Shown: one piece after another, positions 46,288-54,812 of the stretch
How positions within the stretch are numbered: position 1 is the first letter of the stretch
Layout of the letters: every line of letters begins with the position of its first letter
Source of the DNA: CAZIRF01 sp964541755
Lineage (GTDB): Bacteria; Spirochaetota; Spirochaetia; Treponematales; Breznakiellaceae
Reading direction: 5' to 3'
DNA length: 64,000 nt
NCBI GenBank assembly: GCA_964541755.1
Contig: CAZIRF010000011.1
Location: 12,106-76,105 of the forward strand
The notes under the pieces: generated by a model
The model's input: only the letters and a program-made list of their open reading frames with translations
What the model was told of the DNA's origin: nothing
Databases searched by the model: none
Program-made: the position numbers and the translations under genes

Positions 46288-46890
46288 TTACTCGGCAGCA
46301 GGAGCGGCCGGCTCTTCGGCTTCCTCTGCGGGAGTTTCCGAGCGGGCAAACTTGACGAGGGCAACAACCTGATCCCCACTTCCCAAAAGCTTGACGCCGG
46401 CGGGAAGGGCAATATCGCGAACGTGAATCGCCTCATTCCCCTTGAGGTTGGTAACATCGACCGTAATCTGCTCGGGAAGATCCTTGGGCAGACACTCAAC
46501 TTCAATCTCGTGGAGGGGCGTTTCGAGAATACCACCCTCGCGTACACCGATGGGAGAACCGGACACGTGAAGTGATACGTGCGCGCGCAAAACCTTGCCA
46601 CGCTCGATGGCATAAAAATCGACGTGCAAGAGCTTGCCGTCGATGATATTGCGATTGGCTTTCTTGACGAAGGCCTCCATAACGGTACCATCGACATCGA
46701 GCTTGATGATCGTACTCTCCGAAACCTTCTTGAGGGTCTTGAGGAATTCGATCTCGTTAAGGTCGAGGGCTACCGGACTGATAGCGCGACCATAGACGAC
46801 GGCGGGAATGCGCCCTTCGCGACGAAGCTTGGAGACGGCACCCTTGCCGACAGCATCCCTCTTGCGGGCAGATACGACCAACTGATCCAT
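46288..46890 (-). CDS. rplY: Ribosomal protein L25 / general stress protein Ctc
   Basis: A 200-residue Ctc-type L25. The 5S rRNA-binding domain has RDAVGKGAVSKLRREGRIPAVVYG and the C-terminal TL5-like domain has PLHEIEVECLPKDLPEQITVDVTNLKGNEAIHVRDI. The tail is Ala/Glu/Pro-rich. The ATG at 46890 follows AAGGAG. It lies 134 bp before tilS. The pth gene that often follows L25 is absent here. Confidence 0.95.
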   Translation of the reverse strand: MDQLVVSARKRDAVGKGAVSKLRREGRIPAVVYGRAISPVALDLNEIEFLKTLKKVSESTIIKLDVDGTVMEAFVKKANRNIIDGKLLHVDFYAIERGKVLRAHVSLHVSGSPIGVREGGILETPLHEIEVECLPKDLPEQITVDVTNLKGNEAIHVRDIALPAGVKLLGSGDQVVALVKFARSETPAEEAEEPAAPAAE

Positions 46891-47126
46891 AACATTGAAC
46901 TCCTTGCGTTTGACAGCTCCGCCCCGGGATCGGGGAACTCCGGCCAGCGTACAGTCGTGTGTACAAGCAGACAGCCGTGCCCTGTTGAACACTGCATATC
47001 ACGACTGCAGACTGTCATGTTTTACCAGAAAACGGGAGACTTTGGCAACAGGCCAGCCAGCACATGTGGACAGACGGGCACTCAAGGCCCTGCAGCCACT
47101 TGTGATAGCCCCCCGAAAGGGGATAA

Positions 47127-47198
47127 CTGGGACGGCTGGACTCGAACCAGCGAATACCGGTACCAAAAACCGGTGGCTTACCACTTGCCGACGTCCCA
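47127..47198 (-). tRNA. tRNA-Gln (anticodon TTG)
   Basis: Minus-strand cloverleaf: acceptor TGGGACG/CGTCCCA, anticodon stem CCGGT/ACCGG with loop TTTTGGT (anticodon TTG), T-stem GCTGG/CCAGC with loop TTCGAGT. No CCA is encoded. A CCCC/GGGG hairpin at 47110-47122 lies just downstream, and the dyad CAAGCGTGCTTG at 47204-47215 just upstream. Confidence 0.93.
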
Positions 47199-47304
47199 CT
47201 GAACAAGCGTGCTTGTCGTGAGACATACTAACAAAATTGTGTACCTTGGGGAAGCCCCCGCAAACGGGATTGAACGGGCAACAAAAAGAACAGAATCAGT
47301 AAAA

Positions 47305-47335
47305 GCTTTTAAAAACCCGGTGAGTTTTTAAAAGC
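47305..47335 (-). terminator. A+T-rich hairpin downstream of spoVG
   Basis: A perfect 12-bp stem (GCTTTTAAAAAC with its complement) closes a 7-base loop. It lies 125 bp past the spoVG stop and may terminate the ispE-spoVG transcript. The 260-bp gap it sits in holds no gene, only further weak A+T dyads around 47338-47380. Confidence 0.55.
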
Positions 47336-47459
47336 AAGCATGAATATATGCTGACGAATATAAAGCATATCTTTATGCAATCGGAATATGATATTCATTC
47401 ACACAGGAGGTAATTTCAAAAATAATGATTTTTGTGATTACCTCAACAATCACAGGAAA

Positions 47460-47741
47460 TCAATCATCAAGAGACTGATCGTCTTCGACCTGTCCATCGG
47501 CATAAGTCTTGAGTATTTCGTCCTGGAGGCGATTGCGAAAATCGGGATGGATGGGGTGAGCCACATCCTTGTACTCCCCGGCCCGCGTCTTGCGACTGGG
47601 CATGGCAATAAATACCCCTGCCTTCCCCTCGATGATCTTGACATTGTGAATGACAAAACAGTCGTCAAAGGTTACGGTGACGTATGCCTTGAGTTTACCC
47701 TCGCTCGATACCTTGCGTATCCGTACATCGGTAATATCCAT
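47460..47741 (-). CDS. spoVG: SpoVG-family nucleic acid-binding regulator
   Basis: A 93-residue Spo[54 protein letters not shown], then [19 protein letters not shown]. SpoVG proteins bind DNA and RNA in several bacteria, including spirochaetes, and tune gene expression. It follows ispE by 41 bp on the same strand, a conserved pairing. A GGGAG ribosome site precedes the ATG. Confidence 0.95.
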   Translation of the reverse strand: MDITDVRIRKVSSEGKLKAYVTVTFDDCFVIHNVKIIEGKAGVFIAMPSRKTRAGEYKDVAHPIHPDFRNRLQDEILKTYADGQVEDDQSLDD

Positions 47742-47782
47742 CAGGTACCACTCCCTTTTTACTGCAGGTGAAGACAGCTCAC

Positions 47783-48679
47783 TTATTGTACTACCGTATT
47801 CGGGCCGCGCGCAAGCGGATTCACAACACGACAGATATTTCCTTCCACGGACAGCTGTCGCGCAGCCTTCGCGGCCAAAAGGGCGTCGGGAAACACCCCG
47901 AAACAGGCAGACCCCGATCCGGAAAGGTCGGAAAATGACGCCCCCAGGGCCTTGAGGGCGTCAAGTATCCGTACACAGTGAAGGGGGTCCCCGTCCTCCC
48001 GTAAAAATGCCGCGTAAAAATCGTTGAAGAAGGGCCAGGAAGACGGCTCTCCATGCAGGGCTTCGACGAGCACACTTCGAGAAGCTGCCTCCCGAAGGGC
48101 AAGCCCTTCCTCGCGGGCTCGATCGAGCAGGGAAAACGCCTGTCCCGTATTGCTGTGAACCGGGGGAATGACCAAAAGGACACACAGCGTGGGAATGATA
48201 TCCAGGGGGTGAATGAGCTCTCCACGTCCTTCCACCCAAGCACAGGGACCATGCAGGAAAAAGGGGACATCGCTCCCCAGACGGGTCGCCAATTTCATGA
48301 GAATATCGTGTGACAGGGGATTGCCACAAAGCCGGTTACATGCCAAAAGCGTGTATGCGGCATCGGCGGAACCGCCACCCAGACCGCTTCCCGGGGGCAC
48401 CCGTTTCTCGAGCCGACAGGCCAACCCCCTCATATCACCACTTGCCTCGCGAAAGAGCGTTACCGCTTTGGACACGAGGTTTTCGTAGACGGGAATCGGC
48501 TCGCCACCTGCGAGAGACCAGCATGCAGAAGGCCCTTCGACGGAAAAATGGAGTATATCGCCCCAATCGAGGGCAAGGAAGATACTGCCGATATCGTGAA
48601 ATCCGTCCAAACGACGAGGCCCGACGGCGAGGTGAAGATTGATCTTGCAGGGCACATTGAGCGTAATGGCGGTCTCCAT
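47783..48679 (-). CDS. ispE: 4-diphosphocytidyl-2-C-methyl-D-erythritol kinase
   Basis: A 298-residue GHMP kinase. The N-terminal substrate motif is [23 protein letters not shown], the ATP loop is [20 protein letters not shown], and the third motif is [12 protein letters not shown]. It phosphorylates CDP-ME in the MEP isoprenoid pathway. It lies upstream of spoVG and divergent from cheX. Confidence 0.95.
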   Translation of the reverse strand: METAITLNVPCKINLHLAVGPRRLDGFHDIGSIFLALDWGDILHFSVEGPSACWSLAGGEPIPVYENLVSKAVTLFREASGDMRGLACRLEKRVPPGSGLGGGSADAAYTLLACNRLCGNPLSHDILMKLATRLGSDVPFFLHGPCAWVEGRGELIHPLDIIPTLCVLLVIPPVHSNTGQAFSLLDRAREEGLALREAASRSVLVEALHGEPSSWPFFNDFYAAFLREDGDPLHCVRILDALKALGASFSDLSGSGSACFGVFPDALLAAKAARQLSVEGNICRVVNPLARGPNTVVQ

Positions 48680-48771
48680 GCCCGAAGCCTATCAACAAGG
48701 CAGACGAGAGACAAGAGACGACATGATGAGCCGAAGCGGCCAAACCGGCTGCCAAAGAGTTTTTCTTCTAT

Positions 48772-48801
48772 TTGACGGAAATACAGAAATCGTCATATAA
48801 T
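48772..48801 (+). promoter_or_regulatory. cheX promoter giving a probably leaderless mRNA
   Basis: TTGACG at 48772-48777 and a perfect TATAAT at 48796-48801 with an 18-bp spacer. Transcription would start near 48808, at or next to the ATG at 48809, leaving no room for a ribosome site. Confidence 0.75.
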
Positions 48802-48808
48802 CTTGGAC

Positions 48809-49288
48809 ATGCATGACATGGTGTTCAAAAAGTTCAAGCAGGCAGCTCGCACGGTTCTCTCGGAGTCGGGGATACACGGTTTTCGTATATATCGGCGTGC
48901 CATCAATGGCACAAAGCCGGCCTTTGTTTCAATAATTGGCCTCGTGGGAGACGTTAAAGGGTACTTTCTTCTTGAACTCTGCGGCGCTTCGGCCTTGGCC
49001 CTCGTCAAGGCCATGGAAGGCCACTTGGGGACAGACGCAGGCGATGAAGACCGCATGAAGTGGTGCAAGGCGGCAATCGCGGAAATCGCCAATCAAATTG
49101 GCGGCCATGCTGTGGCAAAGCTCTCACGTTCTGGATTGGATTGTCTCATAACCCCGCCCACAACCCTTAGTGGCGAGGCTATCGACACCAGTTTGCCCGA
49201 AGCGGATGAACAGGACAGCTTTACCATTAAAGCCGATTGGGGCCTTATCCATTGCGTCGTGGCAATCAAGAATATCAAGCGCATTTGA
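48809..49288 (+). CDS. cheX: CheX-like chemotaxis phosphatase
   Basis: About 159 residues of the CheC/CheX fold: VGDVKGYFLLELCGASALALVKAMEG, AAIAEIANQIGGHAVAKLSRSGLDCLITPPTTLSGEAI. CheX dephosphorylates CheY-P; the E-x-x-N motif is in AIAEIANQI. The start is ATG 48809, because the -10 box ends 7 bp earlier and no Shine-Dalgarno is possible. It lies about 10 kb from the che operon on the opposite strand with its own promoter. Confidence 0.88.
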   Translation: MHDMVFKKFKQAARTVLSESGIHGFRIYRRAINGTKPAFVSIIGLVGDVKGYFLLELCGASALALVKAMEGHLGTDAGDEDRMKWCKAAIAEIANQIGGHAVAKLSRSGLDCLITPPTTLSGEAIDTSLPEADEQDSFTIKADWGLIHCVVAIKNIKRI

Positions 49289-49348
49289 GTAGAAAACGCT
49301 CTTGAGAACCGCATCCCGATTCTTTTTTACACGATTTCACGAAACCTG

Positions 49349-49377
49349 TTGACACGGGCAGAAGCTCTCCCTTATGT
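49349..49377 (+). promoter_or_regulatory. Promoter of the acidic-protein gene
   Basis: TTGACA at 49349-49354 and TTATGT at 49372-49377 with a 17-bp spacer. The transcript start near 49384 lies after the first ATG of the open frame, which supports a downstream translation start. Confidence 0.65.
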
Positions 49378-49412
49378 TTCAAGAGAAATTCACCTATGCA
49401 ATGGAGTTTGAC

Positions 49413-49718
49413 ATGGTTCGATACGCGGCCATAGATACAAAGAGGCCTGTGAGCCGGAACATGGAGTCCCGGTCCGGAGATCTTCAACATCGTTCCTTCT
49501 TCTCGATGGACGATGATTTCGAAGACGATTTCGAAGACGAAGACGACGACTTCGAGGACATGGACGAAGAAGACGACTTCGATGATGACTTTGATTCCGA
49601 TTTCGACGACGACGATGACGACTTCGATGATGACGAAGACGATTTCGACGATGACGATGAGGAAGAAGAGGATTTTGACTACGACGAAGACGTCAACTAC
49701 GACGATTTCGACGAGTAA
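49413..49718 (+). CDS. Extremely acidic low-complexity protein
   Basis: About 101 residues. The first 30 are mixed and basic-leaning (MVRYAAIDTKRPVSRNMESR), and the last 70 are almost only Asp, Glu and regularly spaced Phe (DDFEDDFEDEDDDFED type). I do not recognise it. GGAG is 6 bp before ATG 49413; ATG 49401 is an alternative. The reading frame is supported by its own promoter, the ribosome site and two hairpins after the stop. Possible roles are nucleic-acid mimicry, calcium binding or chaperoning of basic proteins, none shown by the sequence. The opposite-strand frame is a composition artefact. Confidence 0.65.
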   Translation: MVRYAAIDTKRPVSRNMESRSGDLQHRSFFSMDDDFEDDFEDEDDDFEDMDEEDDFDDDFDSDFDDDDDDFDDDEDDFDDDDEEEEDFDYDEDVNYDDFDE

Positions 49719-49815
49719 GAAGCCTGGAAACAACGTCGGGATACCCCTGTCCTTTGGGGGAATCGGCTTGACCATACACCGGTAGCCGCCCCCTCGCATC
49801 CCGTTTTCAAAGAAG

Positions 49816-49843
49816 AGCTCCAAAATCCTGAGCTTTTGGAGCT
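49816..49843 (+). terminator. First hairpin after the acidic-protein gene
   Basis: AGCTCCAAAA (49816-49825) pairs perfectly with TTTTGGAGCT (49834-49843) around an 8-base loop. It lies about 100 bp past the stop codon, ahead of the larger hairpin. Confidence 0.55.
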
Positions 49844-49848
49844 GTCTA

Positions 49849-49909
49849 CAGCAAGAGGGCCTTCACGATTCCACAAAGTGGAGAATCGGAAAGGCCCTCT
49901 TGCTGTTTT
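49849..49909 (+). terminator. Large hairpin terminator between convergent operons
   Basis: A nearly perfect 57-base hairpin: 15-bp outer stem (49849-49863 with 49891-49905), inner CGATTCCAC/GTGG-GAATCG stem and AAA loop, then TTTTA. The T-tract is on the plus side, and the stem could also stop the leftward sugar ABC operon. Confidence 0.85.
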
Positions 49910-49930
49910 ACGTGAAAAGAGACGCGGACG

Positions 49931-50776
49931 TTATCCCTTGACGGCTCCTGCGGTAAGACCGGCCACAACCCAGCGCTGCAGAGCGATGTAAAAGATTACC
50001 ATGGGCAACATGGACAGGGTTACAAAGGCCATGATGAGGTTCCACCCCGAAGCGAACTGGCCCTGATACTGCATAACCCCCAAAGGCAGGGTAAATGAAG
50101 GCCGATCAGAGAGCACGAGAAGCGGCAGCAGGAACTGATTCCAGCTCGAGATAAAGGTGATGATCGTCACCGTCGAAATAACCGGTGTCGAAAGGGGTAA
50201 AAGTATCCGCCAACCGAAGGTCATCAGCCCTCCCCCGTCTATTTGAACGGCATCCTGGAGTTCCCAGGGCACATCCTTGAAAAAACCCGTAAAGATAAAG
50301 ACGCTCAGAGGCAAACTGAATGCCACCTGGGGCAGGATTATCCCCAAGTGATTACCCAAAAGCGAGAAATCACGCAAAAGCAAATAGAGAGGGAGAACGG
50401 CTACCGTAAGGGGAAAGAGCATGCCCATGATGAAAAAGTTGTAGAAGAAGGCCCTGCCACGAAATTGAATGCGCGACAGAGCTAGGGCTGCAAGAAAAGA
50501 GACAAGAACGGTCAGGCCGATAGTCAAAGCCGCAACCAAAACGGAATTCCCCAAGTACTGGAAAAAATCGCTATTCTTGCTCAAGACGCCCTGCCAGGCT
50601 TCCATAACCGGAGGATTTGGCAGACCGAATGGATCGGCAAAGAGGCCACCATTGGTCTTGAAGGCCCCCATAAGGGTCGTGTAGAAGGGGAAGATCATTA
50701 CTGTGGCAAGGGCAAGCGAAAATGCAAATCGCACGATACGCCCTATGGTACGACGTGTTCTGTTAGCGAGTGCCAT
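49931..50776 (-). CDS. Carbohydrate ABC importer permease (MalG-type)
   Basis: About 281 residues with six transmembrane helices and the EAA loop of BPD_transp_1 permeases (VPWELQDAVQIDGGGLMTFGWRILLPLSTPVISTV). The start is ATG 50776 after AAGGAG; it overlaps the MalF-type gene by 14 bp. It forms the channel with that protein for a sugar or oligosaccharide. No ATPase gene lies in this operon, so a shared MsmX-type ATPase encoded elsewhere is likely. Confidence 0.9.
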   Translation of the reverse strand: MALANRTRRTIGRIVRFAFSLALATVMIFPFYTTLMGAFKTNGGLFADPFGLPNPPVMEAWQGVLSKNSDFFQYLGNSVLVAALTIGLTVLVSFLAALALSRIQFRGRAFFYNFFIMGMLFPLTVAVLPLYLLLRDFSLLGNHLGIILPQVAFSLPLSVFIFTGFFKDVPWELQDAVQIDGGGLMTFGWRILLPLSTPVISTVTIITFISSWNQFLLPLLVLSDRPSFTLPLGVMQYQGQFASGWNLIMAFVTLSMLPMVIFYIALQRWVVAGLTAGAVKG

Positions 50777-51674
50777 TTTTCTCTCCTTGCGTAATAAATC
50801 GTTGATACACCAGATTAAAGACAAAGCAAATAAGAAAGATGGTCACGGCAACGGCACAACCGTACCCAAAGGCATTACGGCGGAACCCGAACTTGTAGAG
50901 GTAGGTTACGAGCGTTTCGGTCGAGTTTACCGGCCCGCCCTGCCCCAAAGCCCACACAATATCGAATACATTGAAAGAACCGATAACACTAAGGAAAATC
51001 GATATGATAAATGTATTTTTGAGCGAGGGAATGACAACGTGCATGACGACCTGTACGGGATTCGCACCGTCGACAGTCGCGGCATCTTCCAATTCTGTCG
51101 GAACATTTTGAAGCCCCGCTATGTAGAGTATCATGTGAAAACCCAGGTACTTCCAGACGACAACGATAAGGATACCGATAAAGGCCGTATCGACATTGCC
51201 CAAAAGGGCGATCATGTCGGCATCCGGGTTGAACAGCTGCACAAACTGCGTCGGCAACCCGTACTCGGGATGGTAGATAAATTTCCAAATAATACCGCTG
51301 ATTATCTCTGCCATGATGTACGGAAAGAAATATATGCTGCGGAAAATCGATTCACCTCTGGAACGGTTCCGCCCAATAAGGAGGGCGAAGAGAAATGCAA
51401 GTGGCAACTGAATAAAAAGAGAGATGGCGACTATCTTGAGGTTGTTGAACAGGGCTGTAATGAACACCTTGTCCTTGAACATCTCGAAGAAGTTCTCCAG
51501 CCATGCAAGCCGCATGGGGCCGTATCCCTTCCAATCGTAGAGGGAATAGCGGGCAGCTTGAATTACCGGAAATACAACAAAAAGCACAAAAAAAATTAAG
51601 GCGGGAAGTAGCAGGACGAGTGCGAGCCCGTATGTACGAAGCGAAACCCGTTTTGGCAGTAGTGATGTAGTCAT
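50763..51674 (-). CDS. Carbohydrate ABC importer permease (MalF/UgpA-type)
   Basis: About 303 residues, six transmembrane helices, with the EAA loop NVPTELEDAATVDGANPVQVVMHVVIPSLKNTFIIS. It pairs with the MalG-type permease. The start at MTTSLLPKR (51674) is chosen over an earlier Met because the extra residues are not family-like, although its ribosome site is weak. It follows the binding-protein gene by 133 bp, a gap with no clear terminator. Confidence 0.88.
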   Translation of the reverse strand: MTTSLLPKRVSLRTYGLALVLLLPALIFFVLFVVFPVIQAARYSLYDWKGYGPMRLAWLENFFEMFKDKVFITALFNNLKIVAISLFIQLPLAFLFALLIGRNRSRGESIFRSIYFFPYIMAEIISGIIWKFIYHPEYGLPTQFVQLFNPDADMIALLGNVDTAFIGILIVVVWKYLGFHMILYIAGLQNVPTELEDAATVDGANPVQVVMHVVIPSLKNTFIISIFLSVIGSFNVFDIVWALGQGGPVNSTETLVTYLYKFGFRRNAFGYGCAVAVTIFLICFVFNLVYQRFITQGEKNGTR

Positions 51675-51807
51675 TCGGTAGTCCCCGTTGTTCGAACCGG
51701 CAACGCAAAAAAGCATCCGCGCTACCGGTTCTGTGACTGGCAGAAATACCCCCCGTCACGGGCAGAAGACCGAAACGGAGGCATATTCTGTGAGATGGCA
51801 AAAACGC

Positions 51808-53103
51808 TTACTTGCGCTCTTTCTGCCAGGAAGCATCAATGGCGGCAGCGCACTCTTCGGGGGTCGACTGAGCGGCGAGAAGGCTGGCAACTGCGTCTTT
51901 GACTGCCTCACCCACCGAAACGGGGAGGAACTGATCGTAGTAGAGCTGGTAGTACTGAGCCTTGGCAATCGCTTCGACAATGGCAACCTGGTTGGCATTT
52001 CCGGCGATGGCAGCTTCGGCACCCTTTACGACAGGGATGATTCCTTCAACCTTGACAAGCTCTTCATTGTACTTGCGCTGCATGAAGAACTTGAAGAAGT
52101 CGAGAGCCTGATCGGAAGCATCCTTACCGATAACGTAGCCGTTACCGCCGCCCATGACGTCGGTCAATGCGCCCTTGCCACCGGCAACTGCAGGGAAGGA
52201 AGCCCAGCCCAGATCATCACCGATGCCTTCTCCACTTACAGAGTTCGATGCTTCGGTAGCGGGAGCCCACTGGCCCATGAGTTCCATGGCGGCCTTGCCG
52301 TTACCCATAAGGGCGGCCTGATCGTCATAGGTAGCACCGATAAAACCAGCCTGGAAGGGCTCGAGATCGCGGAGCTTGGCGAGGAGTTTTCCAGCCTCGA
52401 CAAAGGGGGCATCCTTGAAGGAGCCACGGCCGTCATAGGCCTTGTCAAAGGCGTCTTTGCCGCCCAAGCGCATGGCGAGGTAGACCCACCAGTAGTGTGC
52501 GGGCCAGCGGTCGCCGGCACCAAGGGCGATGGGGGTAATCCCGGCCTTCTTGATGACAGGAACGATGGTAAGGAGCTCATCAAAGGTCTTGGGAACTTCA
52601 ATACCCAGGTCCTTGAAGATCTTCTTGTTGTACCAAATGCCGACTGAACCCATGTCGTAGGGCGAGCCGTAGTACTTGCCATCGTGGCCATAAACACCCA
52701 GGGCGCCGATACCGACGGTCTTGGAGAGATCGCTCTTCACCATTTCGGTGATGTCGCGGAGCATGCCGGCATTGGCATAGTCGACCATGACGCCGCCCCC
52801 CCAAGAGTGGAAAATATCGGGGGGATTGCCGGCCTGGATGGCAACCTGGACCTTCTGCTTGAAGGACTCGTTATCGAGCATGACGAGGTCAATCTTGACA
52901 CCGGGGTTGGCCGCTTCGTAATCGGCGATTATCTGACGACGGAACGTTTCACGGATATCATCGGCTCCACCGCCGCCGGAAAGGGCCCACCAACTGATGG
53001 GGCGATCGGCTGCTTTCTTTTCACCCTTGCCTTCGGCAAAGAGTGCGCCTGCAGCCAAGGTGGCGCAGAGCACTGCGGATACCATCAAGCGAGACATTTT
53101 CAT
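51808..53103 (-). CDS. Extracellular solute-binding protein family 1 (sugar)
   Basis: A 431-residue secreted binding protein. The signal peptide is MKMSRLMVSAVLCATLAAGALFA. The mature part has ISWWALSGGGGADDIRETF, QKVQVAIQAGNPPDIFHSWGGG, YDMGSVGIWYNKKIFKDLGIEVPKTFDEL and ALMGNGKAAMELMGQWAP, typical of SBP_bac_1 sugar-binding proteins. GAGGAGG precedes ATG 53103. It heads an operon with two permeases. The substrate is unknown, and no linked hydrolase or regulator is present. Confidence 0.9.
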   Translation of the reverse strand: MKMSRLMVSAVLCATLAAGALFAEGKGEKKAADRPISWWALSGGGGADDIRETFRRQIIADYEAANPGVKIDLVMLDNESFKQKVQVAIQAGNPPDIFHSWGGGVMVDYANAGMLRDITEMVKSDLSKTVGIGALGVYGHDGKYYGSPYDMGSVGIWYNKKIFKDLGIEVPKTFDELLTIVPVIKKAGITPIALGAGDRWPAHYWWVYLAMRLGGKDAFDKAYDGRGSFKDAPFVEAGKLLAKLRDLEPFQAGFIGATYDDQAALMGNGKAAMELMGQWAPATEASNSVSGEGIGDDLGWASFPAVAGGKGALTDVMGGGNGYVIGKDASDQALDFFKFFMQRKYNEELVKVEGIIPVVKGAEAAIAGNANQVAIVEAIAKAQYYQLYYDQFLPVSVGEAVKDAVASLLAAQSTPEECAAAIDASWQKERK

Positions 53104-53287
53104 GAGAACCTCCTCTTGCTTGCCACCCACATAAGAGGGATGGCGGCACCAAGGCGATAAGGCCCCGGTACTGCATCCATTCTGTATGCGGTACCGGGAG
53201 ATTCACAGCCTGTATTTACCCTAAAAGAGCCTCGGTAGATTCCCCTATCGATAAATCATTCACTTATTTCGACAGGCAACAAACTGA

Positions 53288-53641
53288 TTACAAGTCTGTC
53301 CCACGCGCCCAGAGCCGCTCGAGTTCATAAAAGGCGCGCGCCTCGGCACTCATCAGATGAACAACGATGGGGCCAAAATCCACCAAGGTCCACTCATCAT
53401 CGTTCGGGGTCTTCTTGCCACTATTGCGAATCTCGAGCCCTTGATCCCGTGCATATTCACAGAGATACTTCTGCAGGGCACTGCGGTGGGTGCTGCTGGA
53501 AACCGTTACAATGACGAAAAAATCGGTCCAGGCCGACAATTCCGTCAGGTCAAGGCACTTGATTGCCTGCCCTTTGTGTTCCTCTGCAATGTGACCCAGT
53601 TGAATGGCAATCTTGCGTAAATTAGCGTACATATCTTCCAT
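53288..53641 (-). CDS. rsfS: Ribosome silencing factor RsfS
   Basis: About 117 residues: KCLDLTELSAWTDFFVIVTVSSSTHRSAL, then DEWTLVDFGPIVVHLMSAEARAFYELERLW. This is the RsfS/Iojap pattern; it binds L14 and blocks subunit joining in slow growth. The start at ATG 53641 lies within the 3' end of the LCP gene (20-bp overlap). It is the last gene of the rplU-obg-nadD operon. The 184 bp between its end and the next gene upstream of the sugar operon holds no gene. Confidence 0.93.
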   Translation of the reverse strand: MEDMYANLRKIAIQLGHIAEEHKGQAIKCLDLTELSAWTDFFVIVTVSSSTHRSALQKYLCEYARDQGLEIRNSGKKTPNDDEWTLVDFGPIVVHLMSAEARAFYELERLWARGTDL

Positions 53642-54812
53642 TGAAGTCCTTCCCGATAATGATGGTGAAATCGGTACCGCCGTCGAGCGAGAGCCGGTCA
53701 CTCTCCTCCCGAATCTCGGTACGAATATTGGTGCAACGTATGACATCGGCAAAGAGACTTACGGCCTCCTCGCTTCCAAGGTGATCAATAATGAGGGTCT
53801 TCTCCTGGTCGGGGGCATCGGCATTTCCGATACTGGGGGTATCATAGCCAAAGCCCTGCAGGAGATTGGCCGTTCTGCGGGCCAAACCGTTGTTTGAGGT
53901 CCCGTTGAGCACCGTTACCGAGTGAACTCGTTCCAGGACCCCACCCTCGCCCTGGCGGGACAGGGCGCTCAGTGACTGCTTGACAATATCCTTTATGAGG
54001 GAACCATCATAAAAGGGAAAGAGCAAGTCCTCGCCCGATACCGTTCGCAGGTTCCCGCCTACCCTCTGGGGAATGAGCCGATCGGTATCAATGGAGACCA
54101 TGATACCCAACAGCTCCATAACGGTATTGTTTCGAACATTGGTATTAATGAGAGAAAGAAATACGGGGCGAATGGCACGAGACCCCAAGGTATCGAGCTT
54201 TTCACTGATCCGTTTGACAAGAGAGACGATCAATCGCTGGCGTCGCGTATGTAAAAGCGATTCGTCCTCTTCGGGATTTTCGTAGAGCAAGAGATCGAGC
54301 GCTTTGCTGCCGTCGAGGGTAACCGTCCCCGGGGGTATAAGGGTGATGGGTTTGACACTGTAATCGGCGATGGCATCCGGCATGAAGACATCCACCCCCT
54401 CCAAAAGATCGACCAAACGGGAAAAATTCGCGGTACCAATAGTCAGACTGAATGGAATTTCAACACCAAGAATGGAGGCTATCTCACGTGTATAGGCCTG
54501 CGTATTCTTGGAGGAAAAGAGTGTATCAATGCGATCCATCCGCCCTATGGAGGGAATAATCTGCCCGATATTGCCAGGAACATCAAAGAGGTCCGCTCGA
54601 CGAGTCTGCGGGTAATACATGAGGACAAAATTGACTACCGGACGCCCCTCGTGTTCAACCATGATGAGCGTATTGAGGATGCGATCCCCGGAAAGGGCCG
54701 TTTCAACCGGATTCTCGCGCACCATCAGCAAGACCGACACGCCCCCCCCCACAAGGAGGGCCACTATGAGCAGAAGAAGAAAAAAGCTGGCATCGTGACG
54801 GGTCGTTTTCAT
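53622..54812 (-). CDS. LytR-CpsA-Psr (LCP)-like protein with LytR C-terminal domain
   Basis: About 396 residues with one N-terminal membrane helix (FFLLLLIVALLVGGGVSVLLM). An LCP-like domain follows (VVNFVLMYYPQTRRADLFDVPGNIGQI, FSRLVDLLEGVDVFMPDAI, RRQRLIVSL), then a LytR_C domain (SVTVLNGTSNNGLARRTANLLQGFGYD). LCP proteins attach glycopolymers to peptidoglycan. The usual IPRDT-type segment reads VPGNI here, so a key arginine appears lost and the enzyme activity is doubtful. AAGGAG precedes ATG 54812, which overlaps the nadD stop by 4 bp. Confidence 0.82.
   Translation of the reverse strand: MKTTRHDASFFLLLLIVALLVGGGVSVLLMVRENPVETALSGDRILNTLIMVEHEGRPVVNFVLMYYPQTRRADLFDVPGNIGQIIPSIGRMDRIDTLFSSKNTQAYTREIASILGVEIPFSLTIGTANFSRLVDLLEGVDVFMPDAIADYSVKPITLIPPGTVTLDGSKALDLLLYENPEEDESLLHTRRQRLIVSLVKRISEKLDTLGSRAIRPVFLSLINTNVRNNTVMELLGIMVSIDTDRLIPQRVGGNLRTVSGEDLLFPFYDGSLIKDIVKQSLSALSRQGEGGVLERVHSVTVLNGTSNNGLARRTANLLQGFGYDTPSIGNADAPDQEKTLIIDHLGSEEAVSLFADVIRCTNIRTEIREESDRLSLDGGTDFTIIIGKDFNGRYVR

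Noticed and set aside
49275..49823. Minus-strand hydrophobic Val/Ile-rich open frame opposite the acidic gene
   Set aside because: Antisense reading of Asp/Glu codons gives Val/Ile/Phe runs. Promoter, ribosome site and terminator all support the plus strand.
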